64,000 nt of DNA, from assembly GCF_023715725.1 (NCBI RefSeq), contig NZ_JAMBOT010000002.1, positions 248,001 to 312,000 of the forward strand, written 5' to 3'. Shown here one piece after another: positions 52,174 through 60,844 of this stretch. Numbering within the stretch: the first letter of the stretch is position 1; every line of letters begins with the position of its first letter. The position numbers and the translations under genes were made by a program. The notes beneath the pieces are model-generated. The model was not told the DNA's origin and ran no database searches. It saw nothing but the letters and a program-made list of their open reading frames with translations. Source of the DNA: Paenibacillus pasadenensis (GTDB lineage Bacteria > Bacillota > Bacilli > Paenibacillales > Paenibacillaceae).

Positions 52174-53121
52174 ATGGAGTCAGTTTTATATGATTTTGCC
52201 GGAGTTACGGAGGCTGCTGCGCTCGCTTCATATCCATGGATCGGACGGGGCAAAAAAATCGAGGCGGACGACGCGGCTACCTGCGCCATGCGGGAGCGGT
52301 TGAACCGGATGAGCATCAAGGGCAGCATCGTCATCGGTGAAGGTGAAATGGATGAGGCGCCGATGCTTTATATCGGTGAAGCCGTCGGGCTTGGAGGCGG
52401 ACCGGATCTTGATATCGCCGTCGATCCGCTGGAGGGCACCAACCTGACCGTGACCGGAAGCTCACATTCCATTGCCGTTATTGCCGCAGCGCCGAAGGGC
52501 ATGCTGCTGCAGGCGCCGGATATGTACATGGACAAAATCGCGGTCGGCCCAAAGGCTGCGGGTCATATCGACATCGAAGCGCCGCTGCCGGTTAACATGC
52601 GTGCCGTTGCCGCAGCGACCGGCAAAAGAGTTGATGAGCTGTGCGTGATGATTCAGAATCGCGAACGCCATAAGGAGCTGGTCCGCACGGTGCTGGATCA
52701 AGGAGCGCGCGTAAGGCTGTTCGATGACGGGGATGTCAGCTTTTCGATCGCAGCGGCGCTGGAGCTTGGCTTGGCGGATTTATTTGTTGGCATCGGAGGC
52801 TCGCCGGAAGGCGTCATTTCGGCCGTAGCGCTGAAATGTCTTGGCGGGGAGATGCAGGCGAGGCTGCTTCCGGCTAATGCTGCGGAATATGAACGCTGCG
52901 TCAGCATGGGTTTGAGCGATCCTGGAAGACCGCTCGGCATGGAGCAATTGACCGGCTCCGGCGACTGCTTGTTTGCGGCGACCGGCATAACTGAGGGACT
53001 GTTTTTACGCGGAGTTCGCGAGTCGGCTGGCGGCAGATCCACCCATACGCTGCTGCTGCACAGCAAAGGCAGAACGAAACGATTCATTGAAACTCATCAT
53101 TCATCCTTTCTTAAGGAATGA
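52174..53121 (+). CDS. GlpX-like class II fructose-1,6-bisphosphatase family protein
   Basis: Sugar bisphosphatase of 315 residues. I use ATG 52174 with AAGAGGAG about 11 bases upstream; GTG 52162 overlaps that site. Metal and substrate motifs of GlpX are present: GEGEMDEAPMLYIGE, DIAVDPLEGTN, FDDGDVSFSIA, VGIGGSPEGV and the late GSGDCLFAATGITEG. Known members hydrolyse fructose 1,6-bisphosphate and, in some bacteria, sedoheptulose 1,7-bisphosphate. In this operon it could help channel erythrose 4-phosphate-derived carbon through the pentose phosphate pathway toward hexose phosphates (inference). It lies 17 bases after the isomerase gene and is followed by a separate promoter for the permeases. 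Confidence 0.9.
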   Translation: MESVLYDFAGVTEAAALASYPWIGRGKKIEADDAATCAMRERLNRMSIKGSIVIGEGEMDEAPMLYIGEAVGLGGGPDLDIAVDPLEGTNLTVTGSSHSIAVIAAAPKGMLLQAPDMYMDKIAVGPKAAGHIDIEAPLPVNMRAVAAATGKRVDELCVMIQNRERHKELVRTVLDQGARVRLFDDGDVSFSIAAALELGLADLFVGIGGSPEGVISAVALKCLGGEMQARLLPANAAEYERCVSMGLSDPGRPLGMEQLTGSGDCLFAATGITEGLFLRGVRESAGGRSTHTLLLHSKGRTKRFIETHHSSFLKE

Positions 53122-53182
53122 AGTGAAAAATTGGTAATCGAATAATATTGAAAGTAAACGCAAGGAAATTGTAAATAAATAA

Positions 53183-53211
53183 TTGAACAAAGAGAAATAG
53201 GAGTGTAGAAT
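53183..53211 (+). promoter_or_regulatory. sigma-A promoter before the permease-mannosidase genes
   Basis: TTGAAC (53183-53188), 17-base spacer, TAGAAT (53206-53211). A perfect cre match follows at 53243-53256. Confidence 0.7.
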
Positions 53212-53242
53212 CTAACCCATAAGGAGCGACGAAAACGGTTAA

Positions 53243-53256
53243 TGTAAACGCTATCA
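53243..53256. promoter_or_regulatory. cre (CcpA) site downstream of the permease promoter
   Basis: TGTAAACGCTATCA fits TGWNANCGNTNWCA at every fixed position. It lies about 30-45 bases after the predicted -10 box, just before the ribosome site, where CcpA would act as a transcription roadblock (inference). Confidence 0.7.
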
Positions 53257-53272
53257 AGAAAAGAGGTGCGAT

Positions 53273-54202
53273 ATGCGGGATAGCGAAACGAAAGTTTTTC
53301 CACGTAAAAGGATTCGTTTTCACATCTTTGTGTTTTTGTTCCCTGCACTGCTCGTCTACACCTTATTTATGATGTTTCCCATTTTCGACTCGCTCCGAAT
53401 CAGCTTTTACGTTATGGATGCCAACCGGATTCCGCGGTTTGCCGGACTGGATAATTACGCCGAGCTGCTGAGCACGCCGAAATGGCGCGAGGATTTGCTT
53501 AATGCGCTTCGCAACAGCTCCGTTTTTTTCATCATCAACTTCTGCGTACAAAACCCGGTTGCGCTGTTTTTGGCGGCGCTGCTCGCAACGAAGACTAGAG
53601 GCGGGGCTACGTATCGGGCTCTGCTTTATGCACCGACAACGCTGTCGCTCGTCGTAGTCGGCTTTGTATGGCAGATGCTTCTGAATCCGATCTGGGGCAT
53701 TGTAAAAACGCCGCTTGAAGCGGTTGGGCTGCCCTATCATCCTTGGCTCGGCCTGGAAAGCACAGCCCTCATCGCGATGGCGCTCATTTCTTCCTGGCAG
53801 TACATCGGCGTTCCGATTCTACTGTATTACACAGCTCTAATTGCAATCCCCGAGCAGCTGATCGAGGCAGCTCATATCGACGGCGCAAGCGGATGGAAAA
53901 TTTTCTGGACAATCAAGTTTCCGCTCATCCTGCCTGTGGCCGGCGTCATTTCCATCATGACCTACATTTTCAACTTCAATGCATTTGACATTATTTACGC
54001 TCTAAAAGGGCCGCTTGCCGGACCTAATCTCTCCACCGACACGATGATGTCTTTCTTCTACCGCACGTTTTTCGGCCATGAATTCCAGCAGCCGAATCCC
54101 GAAATGGGCGCGGCTATCGCTGGCCTGATCCTCTGTATTTTGCTCGTCGGCGTCCTGATCTATTATTTTTGGCAAAAGAAAATCGAAAATTACGAATTAT
54201 AA
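53273..54202 (+). CDS. sugar ABC transporter permease, MalF type
   Basis: CUT1 permease of 309 residues with six predicted membrane helices; the EAA loop is EAAHIDGASGWKIFWTIKFP. ATG 53273 has AGAGGTG upstream. It starts the second transcription unit of the catabolic set, under a promoter and perfect cre site. The partner permease follows after 17 bases. No binding protein is encoded between 51.7 kb and the window end; it may lie downstream of the window or be supplied elsewhere. Confidence 0.93.
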   Translation: MRDSETKVFPRKRIRFHIFVFLFPALLVYTLFMMFPIFDSLRISFYVMDANRIPRFAGLDNYAELLSTPKWREDLLNALRNSSVFFIINFCVQNPVALFLAALLATKTRGGATYRALLYAPTTLSLVVVGFVWQMLLNPIWGIVKTPLEAVGLPYHPWLGLESTALIAMALISSWQYIGVPILLYYTALIAIPEQLIEAAHIDGASGWKIFWTIKFPLILPVAGVISIMTYIFNFNAFDIIYALKGPLAGPNLSTDTMMSFFYRTFFGHEFQQPNPEMGAAIAGLILCILLVGVLIYYFWQKKIENYEL

Positions 54203-54219
54203 GAAGTTAGCGAATCGGG

Positions 54220-55056
54220 GTGAAAACCGTGGTTGCAAACAGATGGGCTTCTGCCGGCAAACATGCCGTCCTGATCGCATTCAGCTTTTTGGCGATCTTT
54301 CCCGTGTTCATCATTATCATGAACTCGTTTAAGACCAGAGCGGCGATCTTCGCCAATCCATACAAGCTGCCTGGATCGGGCACGTTCAGCCTGGCCGGTT
54401 ACGAAGCCGTTCATGGGCAGTCGGACTTTTTAATGTACTACAAAAACAGCCTCATCATCACAATCGTTTCCATCATTCTCATTACGCTGTTCGCTTCAAT
54501 GGTTGCCTTCTGCCTGTCGGAATACAAGTTCAGGGGCAACGGCTTCTTCTACATCTTCTTCATTCTTGGCCTGCTGATTCCGATTCGGCTCGGCTCGGTC
54601 AGCCTGCTCGACATGATGGTATCCATGCAGCTTGTCGGCACGCTGCTGGCACTCATTCTGGTCTATATCGCCCAGGGGTTGTCGTTAGCCGTTCTGGTGC
54701 TGACCCAATTCATGCGCAGCATTCCAAAAAGCATCAAAGAAGCGGCGCGCATTGAAGGCGCGGGCGAATACAAGATTTATTTATTGACGGTGCCGCTCAT
54801 TAAACCGGCGCTTGCCACCGTAGCCGTATTTACGATCATTCCGATTTGGAATGACATCTGGTTCCCGCTCATACTGGCGCCGGGTGAAGCGACGCGTACC
54901 GTTACTTTAGGCGCTCAGCAGTTTCTGGGGCAGTTCTCCAGCGATTGGAACGCCGTTTTGGCAGCGCTTTCGATGTCGATCGTCCCGATTTTCATCATGT
55001 TTTTCGTCTTTTCCAAACAGATTATGAGCGGTCTGACATCAGGCAGCGTCAAGTGA
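54220..55056 (+). CDS. sugar ABC transporter permease, MalG type
   Basis: CUT1 permease of 278 residues with six predicted membrane helices; the EAA loop reads EAARIEGAGEYKIYLLTVP. The start is GTG 54220; in-frame GTG 54229, six bases after GGGGTG, is an equally good choice. The mannosidase gene begins 26 bases after the stop behind AGGAGGAAGGAGGAG, so uptake and glycoside cleavage are encoded together. Cytoplasmic cleavage of an imported glycoside is therefore likely. Confidence 0.92.
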   Translation: MKTVVANRWASAGKHAVLIAFSFLAIFPVFIIIMNSFKTRAAIFANPYKLPGSGTFSLAGYEAVHGQSDFLMYYKNSLIITIVSIILITLFASMVAFCLSEYKFRGNGFFYIFFILGLLIPIRLGSVSLLDMMVSMQLVGTLLALILVYIAQGLSLAVLVLTQFMRSIPKSIKEAARIEGAGEYKIYLLTVPLIKPALATVAVFTIIPIWNDIWFPLILAPGEATRTVTLGAQQFLGQFSSDWNAVLAALSMSIVPIFIMFFVFSKQIMSGLTSGSVK

Positions 55057-55081
55057 CGGAACAGGAGGAAGGAGGAGCTGC

Positions 55082-58000
55082 ATGCACAGCATACGGCTGA
55101 CGGAACGCAAAATCGCCCCGCTTATTACGGAGCTGGAGGAGCGGGCGCGAACGCAGACACTGCCGCTTGAGCCGTTCAGAGTGCATTACGGAACGGAACG
55201 GCTTACCGGCGCCGAAACGGACGACCGTGAATGGGATGTTTTGCTCCCGGGCCAATATTGGGGAACAAAGGGACAGCCGTTCACGATGAGAACAAGGTTC
55301 GCCGTGCCGGAAAGCTTGAGCGGCCGCATCGAGCTGCTGCTGCCGCTTGGCAACAGCAAAAGCTTGGAAGCGCTGTCGTTTCTGTATGGCCCCGAAGCGC
55401 TGGTGTTCATTGACGGGGAGCTTTTAATCGGACTGGCTCCGAACCGCACTCTGATCTCTCTTCCGGAGCGATACCTTGACGGGCGTGAACATCAAATTGC
55501 GCTGTACGGATGGACCGGCATACGTGACGAACGGTACGAGATGGGACAGCCCGCAGTTGTGGAGATTCACGACCGGGCGGCGCAGCTGGCGGCAAGGCTT
55601 CATGTTTTATATGAGGCCATGCGGTTAACGGCGGATGCACAGCCATCGCGCTCCAAAATGCTGGATCTGCTCGACAAGGTACTGCAGGAGCTGGACTGGA
55701 CTGGCGGGCAAGGAGCATTTCTGGAAAGCGCCGCCCGCGCCGAGCGCTTGCTGGAGCAGGGGCTTCCGGCATGCGGCGAGCCGCTGCAGGTGACGGCGGC
55801 GGCAGTCGGCCATGGACATCTCGATCTGGCCTGGCTTTGGACGCTGGAGCAGACGAAGGAAAAGGGCGCACGTACTTTTGCCAATGTGCTGAGGCTTATG
55901 GACGAGAATAAAAGCTTCGTATTCGCGCAAAGCCAGCCGCAGTTATACCGGTATGTGGACGAACGTTATCCCGAGCTTACCGCAGAGATTGACCGGAGGG
56001 TAAAGGAAGGACGCTGGGAGGCGCTCGGCGGCATGTGGGTCGAGGCGGATTGCAACCTTTCCGGCGGCGAAGCGCTTGTCAGGCAGTTCATGCTCGGACG
56101 CGCTTATTATATGGAACGGTTCGGGCAGCCGGGTTCCCCGGTCGTCTGGCTGCCGGATGTGTTTGGCTTCAATGCCCAGCTGCCGCAGCTGATGAAGCTG
56201 GCGGGCATGGACTATTTTGTCACTGCCAAGCTCACCTGGAATCAATATACAAAGTTTCCGTACGACAGCTTCTGGTGGAAAGGGCTTGACGGCAGCTCCA
56301 TTCTTTCCCATCTGATCGGCACCTCCAAGCCGGGATGGTGGGGAGCGACCTATAGCGCCGACTTGACGCCGGAAGAGCTGATCTCCACCTGGCGGGGACG
56401 GCCGCATAAGGAACTGGCGGAAGAAACGCTCATCGCCTTCGGCTTTGGAGACGGCGGCGGCGGTCCGACGCGAGAGATGGTGAAACGCGCGGAGCTGCTC
56501 CAGCATCACCCTGGATTACCGCAGGTGAAAAACAGCACGGCGGCCGAATTTTTCGACCGGCTGGAACGCAGCGTCGGCGACCGGCTTCCCGCTTGGGACG
56601 GCGAGTTGTACTTTGAGCTTCATCGCGGCACCTATACGACGCAAGCGAGAAACAAGCTGCATAACCGGAAAAATGAATTCCTGCTGCATGACGCTGAATT
56701 CCTCGCCGCAATGGCGGCGATGGGCGGACGGAACCGCTATCCAAGGGAACGGCTGCGGGAGGCATGGGAGCTGCTTTGCCTCAACCAATTTCATGACATC
56801 ATTCCCGGCTCTTCTATTAAAGAAGTGTATGAGCAGAGCGAGCTCGACTACGCGCAAATTCGCGCTGCTGCGGAAGGTATCGTATCCGAGGCGCTGGATG
56901 CTCTTGAGGCGGATTTGCCAGAAGACGCGATCTCCGTTGTGTATAATCCGTCTCCGTTCCGCCGCAGCTGTGAGCTGATCGAACTTCCCGCGAAGCTGAT
57001 CGGAACAGGCGAGGCGTTTGTGTCGGCGGATGACAGGCTTGAGGTGCAGCAGACTGCGGACCCAGGGCTGCTGCTCGCGGAGCTGCCTGATATAGAGCCT
57101 TACGGGCATGCCGTGCTGCGCAAGGCGTCTTTTGAAGAGAAAGGTGCAGAACGGCTCTTGTTTGCAGGTTTGGCGAAAGAAGCAGCGGCCGATGCGGCGG
57201 CCCATGCGGATGTTTATATGGTGCTGGAAAATGCCGCGCTGCGCGCCGAGCTGGACCGCTGTGGAGACATCGTCAGGCTGTACGACAAACGAGCCGGGCG
57301 CGAAGCCGTCGCGGAAGGCGCAAAGGCGAATTTGTGGCAGGCGTTTGAGGATAAACCGCTGGACTGGGATGCCTGGGATATCGATCTCTATTATCAGGAC
57401 AAAATGTGGGCCGCCGAGCCGGCAAGCCGGATGGAGATCGTTGAATCGGGACCGCTGCGCGGGACAATTGAGATAGAGAGAAAAATACGGGACAGCGTAA
57501 TCGTGCAGCGCATTAGCTTGACCCGTTCGGGAGCGGCATTGGAGTTTGGAACAAAAATCAGCTGGAACGAAACGCATGTGCTGCTTAAGGTGGCGTTTCC
57601 GGTCCGGGTGAACAGCACGCATGCCACGTACGACATTCAATGGGGGAATGTGGAGCGGCCTACACATCGCAATACGCTGGAGGATTGGGCCCGCTTCGAA
57701 AGCTGCGCGCATAAATGGGTTGATTTGAGCGAGGGCGACTATGGCGTAAGCCTGCTGAACGATTGCAAGTACGGCTACGACGTTACAGGGAATACGATTC
57801 GCATGACGGCGCTGCGCAGCCCGACCTTCCCCGATCCGACCGCAGACCGCGGCGATCACGAATTTGTGTACCGTCTCCTGCCGCATGAGGGAGACTGGCG
57901 GGTGACTACATCGGCGGAAGCGTACGCGCTTAACGATCCGCTGATCGTCCATCCCGCAGGAGCCCGCAGGCTCGGGCAGGTAGAAGAACGGACAGCGGAT

Positions 58001-58378
58001 GTCCAGGCGTCAGCAGGGAGCGCTGCATCAGCTCAACTAACTCAAGCCCTGTCAGGCCCGGTACAAGCAGGCTCCTTCATCCGCTCGGACAAACGTCAGC
58101 TTCTTATCGAAACGGTAAAGCTGTCCGAGGACGATTCCGGTATCGTATGCCGGGTGTATGAGAACGAACGGACGCGCGGAACCGCGCAGTTGACCGCTGC
58201 TTTCCCCGTCGCAAAAGCCTACCTTTGCGACTTGTACGAAACGCCGATTGCCGAGGCTGAGGTTACAGGAAACGTCGTTCGTTTGGAGTACCGGCCTTAT
58301 GAGATTTTGACCATAAAATTGCTGCCTGTCCGCTCCGGAAACGGCGCTGCAGACGGTGAAACGGAGGGAATGGCATGA
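55082..58378 (+). CDS. GH38 family alpha-mannosidase
   Basis: Cytoplasmic glycosidase of 1098 residues, the usual length for bacterial GH38, without signal peptide. The zinc-binding motif GHGHLDLAWLW lies near residue 243 and the nucleophile Asp in WLPDVFGFNAQLPQ near residue 356; the domain B landmark LCLNQFHDIIPGSSI is present, and the C-terminal beta domains end with the family segment YRPYEILTIKL. GH38 enzymes remove alpha-linked mannose with a zinc-dependent retaining mechanism. ATG 55082 follows a long purine-rich ribosome site. The stop overlaps the dehydrogenase start by four bases. Its place in front of a RuBisCO-like protein pathway suggests that the imported compound is a mannoside, or that the enzyme cleaves another alpha-glycoside. 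Confidence 0.93.
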   Translation: MHSIRLTERKIAPLITELEERARTQTLPLEPFRVHYGTERLTGAETDDREWDVLLPGQYWGTKGQPFTMRTRFAVPESLSGRIELLLPLGNSKSLEALSFLYGPEALVFIDGELLIGLAPNRTLISLPERYLDGREHQIALYGWTGIRDERYEMGQPAVVEIHDRAAQLAARLHVLYEAMRLTADAQPSRSKMLDLLDKVLQELDWTGGQGAFLESAARAERLLEQGLPACGEPLQVTAAAVGHGHLDLAWLWTLEQTKEKGARTFANVLRLMDENKSFVFAQSQPQLYRYVDERYPELTAEIDRRVKEGRWEALGGMWVEADCNLSGGEALVRQFMLGRAYYMERFGQPGSPVVWLPDVFGFNAQLPQLMKLAGMDYFVTAKLTWNQYTKFPYDSFWWKGLDGSSILSHLIGTSKPGWWGATYSADLTPEELISTWRGRPHKELAEETLIAFGFGDGGGGPTREMVKRAELLQHHPGLPQVKNSTAAEFFDRLERSVGDRLPAWDGELYFELHRGTYTTQARNKLHNRKNEFLLHDAEFLAAMAAMGGRNRYPRERLREAWELLCLNQFHDIIPGSSIKEVYEQSELDYAQIRAAAEGIVSEALDALEADLPEDAISVVYNPSPFRRSCELIELPAKLIGTGEAFVSADDRLEVQQTADPGLLLAELPDIEPYGHAVLRKASFEEKGAERLLFAGLAKEAAADAAAHADVYMVLENAALRAELDRCGDIVRLYDKRAGREAVAEGAKANLWQAFEDKPLDWDAWDIDLYYQDKMWAAEPASRMEIVESGPLRGTIEIERKIRDSVIVQRISLTRSGAALEFGTKISWNETHVLLKVAFPVRVNSTHATYDIQWGNVERPTHRNTLEDWARFESCAHKWVDLSEGDYGVSLLNDCKYGYDVTGNTIRMTALRSPTFPDPTADRGDHEFVYRLLPHEGDWRVTTSAEAYALNDPLIVHPAGARRLGQVEERTADVQASAGSAASAQLTQALSGPVQAGSFIRSDKRQLLIETVKLSEDDSGIVCRVYENERTRGTAQLTAAFPVAKAYLCDLYETPIAEAEVTGNVVRLEYRPYEILTIKLLPVRSGNGAADGETEGMA

Positions 58379-59391
58379 ACGCGCTGATCGCAATGAGCCA
58401 TGACAATCTGGAGTACGGCGAAACGGGGGACCCGAAGCTGCAGCCGGGACATGTGCTAATCCGGGTAGCCGGATGCGGCATTTGCGGTACGGACATGCAT
58501 GTGTATAAAGGAATGGCTTCGACCTGGCCGACTCCAGGCATTCGCGGCCATGAATTTGCGGGCACGGTGCGAGCAATCGCGGAAGATGTAGAAGGTTTTA
58601 GTCCAGGCGATCGTGTCGTCGTTCAGCCGCTGTTGTTCTGCGGAGTATGCCGCTCCTGCCTTGCCGGACGCCGCAATTTATGCAGCGACATCAACCTGAT
58701 CGGCGGGGAGCAGCCGGGCGGATTCGCGGAATACGCCGTTGTTCCGGCAGCCAATCTGTTTCGCATTCCCGATTCTTTGCCGCTCGCGCATGCCGCGCTG
58801 GTGGAGCCGCTTGCAACGGCTGTCCATGCGCTGGAGCGCAACTGGTCATCCGAGATGGAAAGCATGGTTATTTTTGGAGCGGGGGCGCAAGGCTTGATGC
58901 TGCTTCAGGTGGCGTTATTCCTTGGGATTAAAAAGGTGGCGGTAACCGATGTCGTCGAAAGCAGGCTGGAGCTGGCGATGGAGCTGGGAGCGACACGGGT
59001 TATTAATCCGGCAAAAGAGGATACGCTTCCAGCGGTGCTGGAGATGAACGGCGGCGCGGAGGTGGATCTGACCGTAGATGCGGCAGGCATTACTTCGACG
59101 AGACAGCAGGCGCTCTCCTGTCTGCGTCCAGGCGGAACGGCGATATTTTTGGCGCTTGGCGCCGCGCCAACGCCGGTGGATTTTATGGGCGTGGTTGGCA
59201 AGGAGCTGAAGCTGACCGGCACGCAATGTTACACGGAACGCGATTTCGCGAAAGCAATCCAGTACTTGGCGCATGGCTGCGTATCGGCGGACAAGCTCAT
59301 CTCCGAGGTGCCGCTCAGCGAAGGCGCTCAGGCGTTCCGCAGACTGGCCGCCGATCCCGGCCGCATGATCAAAGCGGTGCTTGTCCCTTAA
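58375..59391 (+). CDS. zinc-dependent sugar-alcohol/polyol dehydrogenase (MDR family)
   Basis: Medium-chain dehydrogenase of 338 residues. It has the catalytic-zinc motif CGICGTDMHVY, GHEFAG, and the four-cysteine structural-zinc loop within LLFCGVCRSCLAGRRNLC, plus the coenzyme fold GAGAQGLMLLQVA followed by an Asp-containing strand (VTDVVES), which suggests NAD(H). Sorbitol, threonine and related polyol dehydrogenases belong here. The start overlaps the mannosidase stop (ATGA). It could oxidise the polyol or sugar released by the mannosidase, giving the oxo acid or ketose precursor that enters the downstream enzymes (inference). A dispersed repeat element separates it from the next gene. 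Confidence 0.9.
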   Translation: MNALIAMSHDNLEYGETGDPKLQPGHVLIRVAGCGICGTDMHVYKGMASTWPTPGIRGHEFAGTVRAIAEDVEGFSPGDRVVVQPLLFCGVCRSCLAGRRNLCSDINLIGGEQPGGFAEYAVVPAANLFRIPDSLPLAHAALVEPLATAVHALERNWSSEMESMVIFGAGAQGLMLLQVALFLGIKKVAVTDVVESRLELAMELGATRVINPAKEDTLPAVLEMNGGAEVDLTVDAAGITSTRQQALSCLRPGGTAIFLALGAAPTPVDFMGVVGKELKLTGTQCYTERDFAKAIQYLAHGCVSADKLISEVPLSEGAQAFRRLAADPGRMIKAVLVP

Positions 59392-59407
59392 ACGGCTGGC
59401 TGATGAA

Positions 59408-59541
59408 AGAAGCGAAGCCATAGGTCGAGCTCGTAGAAGCGTCAGCGTTCGCCTTTGACGTCAGATTTCAGCCGCTATGGCGCTTAAATTCAAAGAAATC
59501 TGAGGTCAACAGCGATCGGAGAGCCGGCCTTTGGCGCAGCG
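59408..59541. repeat. dispersed inverted-repeat element, full copy 2, inside the catabolic operon
   Basis: Second copy of the element at 49906-50036, same orientation, with GCGAAGCCATAGGTCGAG at the left, GGCCTTTGGCGCAGC at the right, the inner arms TGACGTCAGATTTC and GAAATCTGAGGTCA and a partly decayed centre. It fills the gap between the dehydrogenase and UPF0261 genes. Confidence 0.75.
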
Positions 59542-59586
59542 GCCTACATCATTCAATCAAGGGACAACTGAGGGAGGTTAGGAACG

Positions 59587-60831
59587 TTGAGCAAACATAT
59601 TGTTGTCATCGGCACGCTGGATACAAAGGGGCCGGAGGTGGAATACATCTGCAGGCTGATCCGCGACAGAGGCCATATTCCCCTTATTGTGGACAGCGGA
59701 ATCAAGGGCGTGCCGACTGTAACACCCGATCTGTCGAGGCATGAGGTTGCGGCTGCTTCAGGCACAACCATCGGAGACCTGCTGGCCGCCGGCGACAAAA
59801 ACGCCGCCATCGAAGCGATGACGCGCGGGCTGGAGCGGCTCGCCCTCCGCCTGTATGGCGAGGGACGCCTCGACGGGCTGCTGTCCATCGGCGGCGTCCA
59901 GGGCACGATGATGGCTACAGCCGCTATGCGGACGCTTCCGGTTGGCGTGCCAAAGCTAATGGTGTCGGCGGTAGCCAACGGGCAGACGGCATTTGGCCCG
60001 TTTGTCGGCACAAAGGATGTGACGATCATGCACTCCGTTGCGGATATTACCGGTTTAAACGCGATAACAAGAGCGGTATTCCGGCAGGCGGTCGGCGCAA
60101 TTACCGGCATGGCGGAAATGGGGCCGGACCCCGGACAGGACGATCGTCCGTTGATTGGCATTACGATGGCCGGCGTAACAACCGCATGTGTTATGCGGGC
60201 GGTGCCGCTGCTGGAAGCGCTCGGCTACGACACGGTTGTATTCCATTGCAACGGCATCGGCGCCAAGGCAATGGAGGAGCTGGCAGCGGATGGACGGCTG
60301 GCAGGCATTCTCGATCTGAGTCCGCATGATGTGTCCGATCTGCTGCACGGCGGAATTATGCCGGCTCATGCCGGCCGCTTCGAAGCAAGCGGACGGCGCG
60401 GCATTCCTCAGGTTGTCGCGCCTGGCTGCGCGGACATCGTTTTATACGGGCCGATGTCGTCGGTGCCTGAGAAGGCGAGGGAGAGCAAGTTAGTCCGGCA
60501 CAATCCCATTCACACCCATGTCAAAGCAGATCGCGCTCAGATGAGGGAAACGGGAGCGTTTATCGGGCAGCGGCTTGCGGCATCGTCCGGTCCGGCTGCG
60601 GTGCTGATACCGCTGCGCGGCTTCAGCGAGCTGAATGCCCCGGGAGGCCCGCTCTATGAGCCGGAGTCGGATGCAGCATTTGCGGAAGGCGCGGAGGGGG
60701 CGTTGACTGCAGCTGGCGGCGGAGCACGGACATCGCTGCTACGCATCGACGCACATATTAACGATCCCGAATTCGCCGCAGCCGCCGTGCGGGAGCTGGA
60801 CCGGATGATTCGGGAACAACGCAAAGCATAG
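59587..60831 (+). CDS. UPF0261/Tm-1-like ATP-binding domain protein
   Basis: Protein of 414 residues of the Tm-1-like/UPF0261 family, whose biochemical role in bacteria is not established; the plant Tm-1 domain binds ATP. The start is TTG 59587 after GAGGGAGG. The N-terminal half begins IVVIGTLDTKGPEVEYICRL and has LLSIGGVQGTMMATAAMRTLP; the C-terminal half has ITMAGVTTACVMRA and the conserved HNPIHTHVKADRAQMRETG. The stop is only 13 bases before the RuBisCO-like gene start, so the two are tightly linked. It could replace a missing kinase or act as an acyl/phosphoryl-handling enzyme, but neither is shown by sequence. Confidence 0.88.
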   Translation: MSKHIVVIGTLDTKGPEVEYICRLIRDRGHIPLIVDSGIKGVPTVTPDLSRHEVAAASGTTIGDLLAAGDKNAAIEAMTRGLERLALRLYGEGRLDGLLSIGGVQGTMMATAAMRTLPVGVPKLMVSAVANGQTAFGPFVGTKDVTIMHSVADITGLNAITRAVFRQAVGAITGMAEMGPDPGQDDRPLIGITMAGVTTACVMRAVPLLEALGYDTVVFHCNGIGAKAMEELAADGRLAGILDLSPHDVSDLLHGGIMPAHAGRFEASGRRGIPQVVAPGCADIVLYGPMSSVPEKARESKLVRHNPIHTHVKADRAQMRETGAFIGQRLAASSGPAAVLIPLRGFSELNAPGGPLYEPESDAAFAEGAEGALTAAGGGARTSLLRIDAHINDPEFAAAAVRELDRMIREQRKA

Positions 60832-60844
60832 GAGGCGAAGCGGC

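Noticed and set aside
56516-57952. Long minus-strand reading frame (478 codons)
   Set aside because: It is the antisense shadow of the GH38 gene, with no start context and no family features.
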